Positions 33,296-35,629 of a stretch of 35,629 bases of DNA are shown piece after piece (the first letter of the stretch is position 1; every line of letters begins with the position of its first letter). The translations under genes were made by a program, and so were the position numbers. Origin of the DNA: Bacilli bacterium (GTDB lineage: Bacteria > Bacillota_I > Bacilli_A > RF39 > UBA660). Under the pieces are notes generated by a model. The model saw only the letters and a program-made list of their open reading frames with translations. It was not told the DNA's origin and did not search any database. The stretch is taken from NCBI GenBank assembly GCA_017476705.1, contig JAFUZI010000011.1:1-35629 (forward strand), in the 5' to 3' direction.

Positions 33296-33985
33296 ATTAT
33301 TATCATCTAGTGATAAAACTCTTACTTTTGATTTTCCCAAATCGCTCATAGCATACTTTATAAAAAGATCATTATCTAAATTGTATAATAAATTTTTTAA
33401 ATCATTTTCACTCATTTTATTTAATATAGTTATCAACTCAACTTTATCTAAAGAATCAAAATAAGAGTATTTCATACTATCAATATACTTGCTTTTCATT
33501 GCTTTAAAAGTTGGCGCTTGTTCTAAATGAAAATAATATCTTTGAAATAACAAATATGAATATTGTTTTTTTACTTCCATATTTTCAAAATTTAAATTTA
33601 AACCAATATCACTGCAATTAATTCCCTTTATACTTTTATCAGTCCAATTAATAGCGAATTTTAAATCTAACTCTTTATCATAAAAATTTATATTCTTAAT
33701 TTCTTTATGATCATCAAGAATAAAATCTATTATATCTCCTATTTCTTCAAAACTAATAATATAAGAGACTGTTGCTTGCTCTGAAACACTTGATTTGAAA
33801 GCGCTATTACCAAACATAAACATTATCTGTGATTCATTATTGTTAATATTAATTATAATATCTAGTTCAGGCGACTTTGCAGTGCCTAAAATTAATAATC
33901 TATCTTCCGTATAAGGACAGTATTTTAAGATTACATCTTTAATATATGATATTAAATCTTCACGACACTTTATAATACTATTCAT
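33293..33985 (-). CDS. Hypothetical protein, 230 residues
   Basis: I do not recognise it. It is a soluble, acidic, Asn/Lys/Ile-rich protein without signal peptide or membrane segment. It has beta-rich N-terminal text (LDIIININNNESQIMFMFG) and a helical C-terminus with KMSENDLKNLLYNLDNDL. ATG 33985 has a full GGAGG 5 nt upstream, so it is a real gene; an in-frame start further upstream overlaps that site. It has its own terminator. It lies just downstream of the comEC-end remnant (34076-34240), in a stretch that looks like a turnover spot for accessory genes. Confidence 0.7.
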   Translation of the reverse strand: MNSIIKCREDLISYIKDVILKYCPYTEDRLLILGTAKSPELDIIININNNESQIMFMFGNSAFKSSVSEQATVSYIISFEEIGDIIDFILDDHKEIKNINFYDKELDLKFAINWTDKSIKGINCSDIGLNLNFENMEVKKQYSYLLFQRYYFHLEQAPTFKAMKSKYIDSMKYSYFDSLDKVELITILNKMSENDLKNLLYNLDNDLFIKYAMSDLGKSKVRVLSLDDNN

Positions 33986-34075
33986 TATTACCTCCAAAAC
34001 ATATAATTTCTTACTATTATATCACACTAATCAATATTTTTACTATAACGTATATTATTTTTTCATTTTGTCTTT

Positions 34076-34240
34076 CTATGAACTACAAGTCTCAATCTTT
34101 AATTTATTATTTTTTATTTTAAACATGATGCTACCATCTATATCTGTTCTATATATTTTAGAATTATCTAAATTATCTAATACTTCTTTATTTGGATGTC
34201 CATACCTATTATTCTTACCAACTGATACTATATAGTTAAT
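34076..34240 (-). pseudogene. Remnant of a second comEC-like 3' end
   Basis: Read on the - strand, about 50 codons with no start end at TAG (34078-34076). They match the end of the ComEC-like gene at 34824: both contain SVGKNNRYGHPNKEVL, SKIYRTD and GSIMFKIKNNK. By direct comparison 40 of the last 50 residues are identical. Upstream the frame runs into a stop within about 15 codons, where the similarity ends. It is therefore a truncated duplicate, separated from the full copy by one gene (34262-34834). Confidence 0.82.
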
Positions 34241-34261
34241 ACATATAGAAAAGAATTACAA

Positions 34262-34834
34262 TTATTTTATATGTAATCCTTTAACTTTTTCTTTTTGTAA
34301 TAATTTTTGATACACATTTATAACAAATTCATCTTGAAATGTTAATCCAGTTTTAATATTTTTTGTATATTTTCCATTGCCCAAAGGTGAAAATCCTATC
34401 ACATGTGATTTATCTTTTCTATCTATCATTTCATCTAATGGTTTTGTGCATTTTATTTTAAAAACACCATTTGTATATTCTATAGTTAAATAACTAACAC
34501 TATTCCTACTCCATTCATCATCTGGATTATAATAACAATCGCTATACCAAACTAATTTATTATTATCTTTATAACTTTTCAACAAAGAATTATCATTAAA
34601 TTTATATTGCTGTGAAATGATTCTTTTTAATAGTTTAAATAATTCTTCATTTTCTGTTATTATTATTTGTTCACTATCTCTAAAAAACCAAATACATTCA
34701 TCAGTAGAATAATCAATATACATCATTTCACCATCATTGTCATCAAAAAATGATATTTTTGTTCCTGAAACCACCTTATACTTATAATCCACCTGTTTCT
34801 TTATAATGAATATTATACCATACTTATGGTGCAC
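34262..34834 (-). CDS. Hypothetical protein between two comEC-like gene ends
   Basis: Up to 190 residues, not recognised. It is soluble and rich in Asp, Tyr, Trp and Lys, with phrases such as STDECIWFFRDSEQIIIT and YNPDDEWSRNSVSYLTIEY; it looks beta-rich. The longest frame begins at GTG 34834, inside the last codons of the ComEC-like gene (11-nt overlap) with GGAG 4 nt upstream. An extended -10 (TATGG then TATAAT, 34822-34812) lies inside this frame, so a shorter product from GTG 34792 or later is possible. It is flanked by direct copies of the comEC end, as expected for a gene gained or lost by recombination. Confidence 0.62.
   Translation of the reverse strand: MHHKYGIIFIIKKQVDYKYKVVSGTKISFFDDNDGEMMYIDYSTDECIWFFRDSEQIIITENEELFKLLKRIISQQYKFNDNSLLKSYKDNNKLVWYSDCYYNPDDEWSRNSVSYLTIEYTNGVFKIKCTKPLDEMIDRKDKSHVIGFSPLGNGKYTKNIKTGLTFQDEFVINVYQKLLQKEKVKGLHIK
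34812..34822 (-). promoter_or_regulatory. Possible extended -10 promoter of the gene between the comEC-like ends
   Basis: On the - strand TATGG followed by TATAAT (34817-34812), just after the ComEC-like stop codon. It would let the following gene be transcribed alone. Confidence 0.45.
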
Positions 34835-35629
34835 ATGTCTCCATATCGATTTTATTATTTTTAATCTTAAACATAATACTTCCTTGCTTGTCTGTTCTAT
34901 ATATTTTTGAATTACTTAAATTTTCTAAAACTTCTTTATTTGGATGGCCATAACGATTATTCTTTCCAACACTAATTACTGAGTATTTTGGATTAATTAC
35001 ATTTATAAACTCGGCACTTGAACTTGTCCTACTTCCATGATGTCCTACTTTAAGTACATCTATATTTGGCAAATTATATCTATCTAATATTTCTTTTTCA
35101 GTAAATATAGATGCATCCCCCATAAACATAAATTTATACCCATTAAGTTCTGTATAAATTACACTTGAATTATCATTTTCATTATCATATTTTCTCGTCC
35201 TTAAAAAATATAATTTATTCTTATCAATATTTAAGGCTTTAATACATGAGTAATATTTAATATTCTTTTTATCTAATACTTTAATTAATTCTTCCTCCAA
35301 ATTATTATAAGGACCACAATTAAATATTACTTTATCTACTTTAAAATTATTAATTAAATTAAAAGCTTCTCCCATATGATCAAAATCACCATGACTAAGA
35401 ATTATGGCTGACAATTCTTTAATGCCATATGATTTTAACAATGGAACAATTGTATCTTTAGCAATTGAATATTCTTTACTTCTTGTTTTCCATTTAAAAG
35501 ATTTATATTTCATTTTTCCGCCTGTATCAATTAAAACATTTTTATTATGAGCAAATTCAATTAAAATAGAGTCACCTTGACCAACATCTATCATAGTAAT
35601 TGCTGGTATTTTATTGAAATATTTTATAT
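34824..35629 (-). CDS. comEC: ComEC-like MBL-fold domain, DNA uptake protein C-terminus (5' partial)
   Basis: The frame is open to the right edge (at least 267 residues; an internal ATG is at 35594) and ends at 34824. It is a metallo-beta-lactamase-fold domain of the ComEC/Rec2 type: MIDVGQGDSILIEF, the metal motif ILSHGDFDHMGEA, then VLKVGHHGSRTSSS and ISVGKNNRYGHPNKEVL. In ComEC this domain is C-terminal to the membrane channel that passes single-stranded DNA during transformation. The reading frame continues upstream of the MBL start with a strand (NKIPAITMIDVG), as expected for a full ComEC. comEC lies near holA-rpsT-gpr in Bacillus. A stand-alone MBL hydrolase cannot be excluded because the window ends here. 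Confidence 0.75.
   Translation of the reverse strand, partial: IKYFNKIPAITMIDVGQGDSILIEFAHNKNVLIDTGGKMKYKSFKWKTRSKEYSIAKDTIVPLLKSYGIKELSAIILSHGDFDHMGEAFNLINNFKVDKVIFNCGPYNNLEEELIKVLDKKNIKYYSCIKALNIDKNKLYFLRTRKYDNENDNSSVIYTELNGYKFMFMGDASIFTEKEILDRYNLPNIDVLKVGHHGSRTSSSAEFINVINPKYSVISVGKNNRYGHPNKEVLENLSNSKIYRTDKQGSIMFKIKNNKIDMETCAP

Noticed and set aside
34824..35594. A stand-alone MBL hydrolase plus partner genes as a new defence or toxin system
   Set aside because: The frame continues beyond the window edge and the motif order fits the ComEC C-terminus; nothing in the partner genes shows a toxin or nuclease motif.
1..35629. tRNA genes, rRNA, riboswitches, CRISPR arrays, insertion sequences
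   Set aside because: No cloverleaf with a GTTCGA-type arm, no repeat-spacer pattern, no transposase motif and no recognisable riboswitch core was found on reading both strands by eye; a covariance-model scan was not possible.

Overview
The window comes from a very AT-rich, endospore-forming, Gram-positive-type bacterium of the low-GC Bacillota, probably an uncultured Bacilli lineage. It carries sigG, gpr, spoIIM, a ylmC/ymxH homologue and ylbJ (sporulation). It also carries dnaK-dnaJ, dnaG-sigA-trmK, holA-rpsT-gpr and xerD-deoB pieces that are grouped in Bacillus-type chromosomes. TGA is used as a stop (sigG, and the pilin ending at 10296), so the code is not the Mycoplasma one. I saw no tRNA, rRNA, insertion sequence, prophage or CRISPR array.

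Layout. 1-3264: dnaK end, pepF, dnaJ. 3361-4491: a lone large prepilin. 4542-7615: small + strand genes (ASCH-like protein, sigG, ylmC, a reduced ApbE-like protein, holA). 7639-12024: type IV pilus ATPase pilB, divergent from three prepilin genes. 12049-19186: ylbJ, ylbL, a transglutaminase-like protein, rpsT, gpr, a 32-codon membrane peptide, spoIIM, mnmA and an HTH protein. 19187-19704: an intergenic gap holding a dif-like XerC/XerD site at 19521-19548. 19705-29107: an Asn-rich peptide, a ZIP metal transporter, an unknown metallopeptidase, alkD, deoB, xerD, rarA, a lipoprotein, pilD and pilC. 29222-33033: yqfQ-like, trmK, sigA, dnaG. 33293-35629: two unknown genes, a duplicated gene end, and what looks like the C-terminal domain of ComEC running off the window.

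Reading. Genes left of 19.5 kb are mostly on + and genes to the right mostly on -. They converge on the dif-like site, so this is very probably the replication terminus; xerD lies about 4 kb away. Pilus genes (four prepilins, pilB, pilC, pilD) with a ComEC-like end suggest a pilus or DNA-uptake machine whose genes are scattered over 30 kb. One prepilin ends in a carbohydrate-binding-like domain. PilB has an acidic tail and PilC a polybasic N-terminal arm, which could pair.

Two regularities in gene architecture stand out. First, at least eight genes start with the same fused block: a -10 hexamer, exactly 6 nt, GGTGAT, 3-4 nt, then the start codon. This predicts transcripts that begin inside the Shine-Dalgarno sequence. 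Second, many stop codons lie inside the stem of the transcription terminator. All calls are from reading the sequence; no database search was run.
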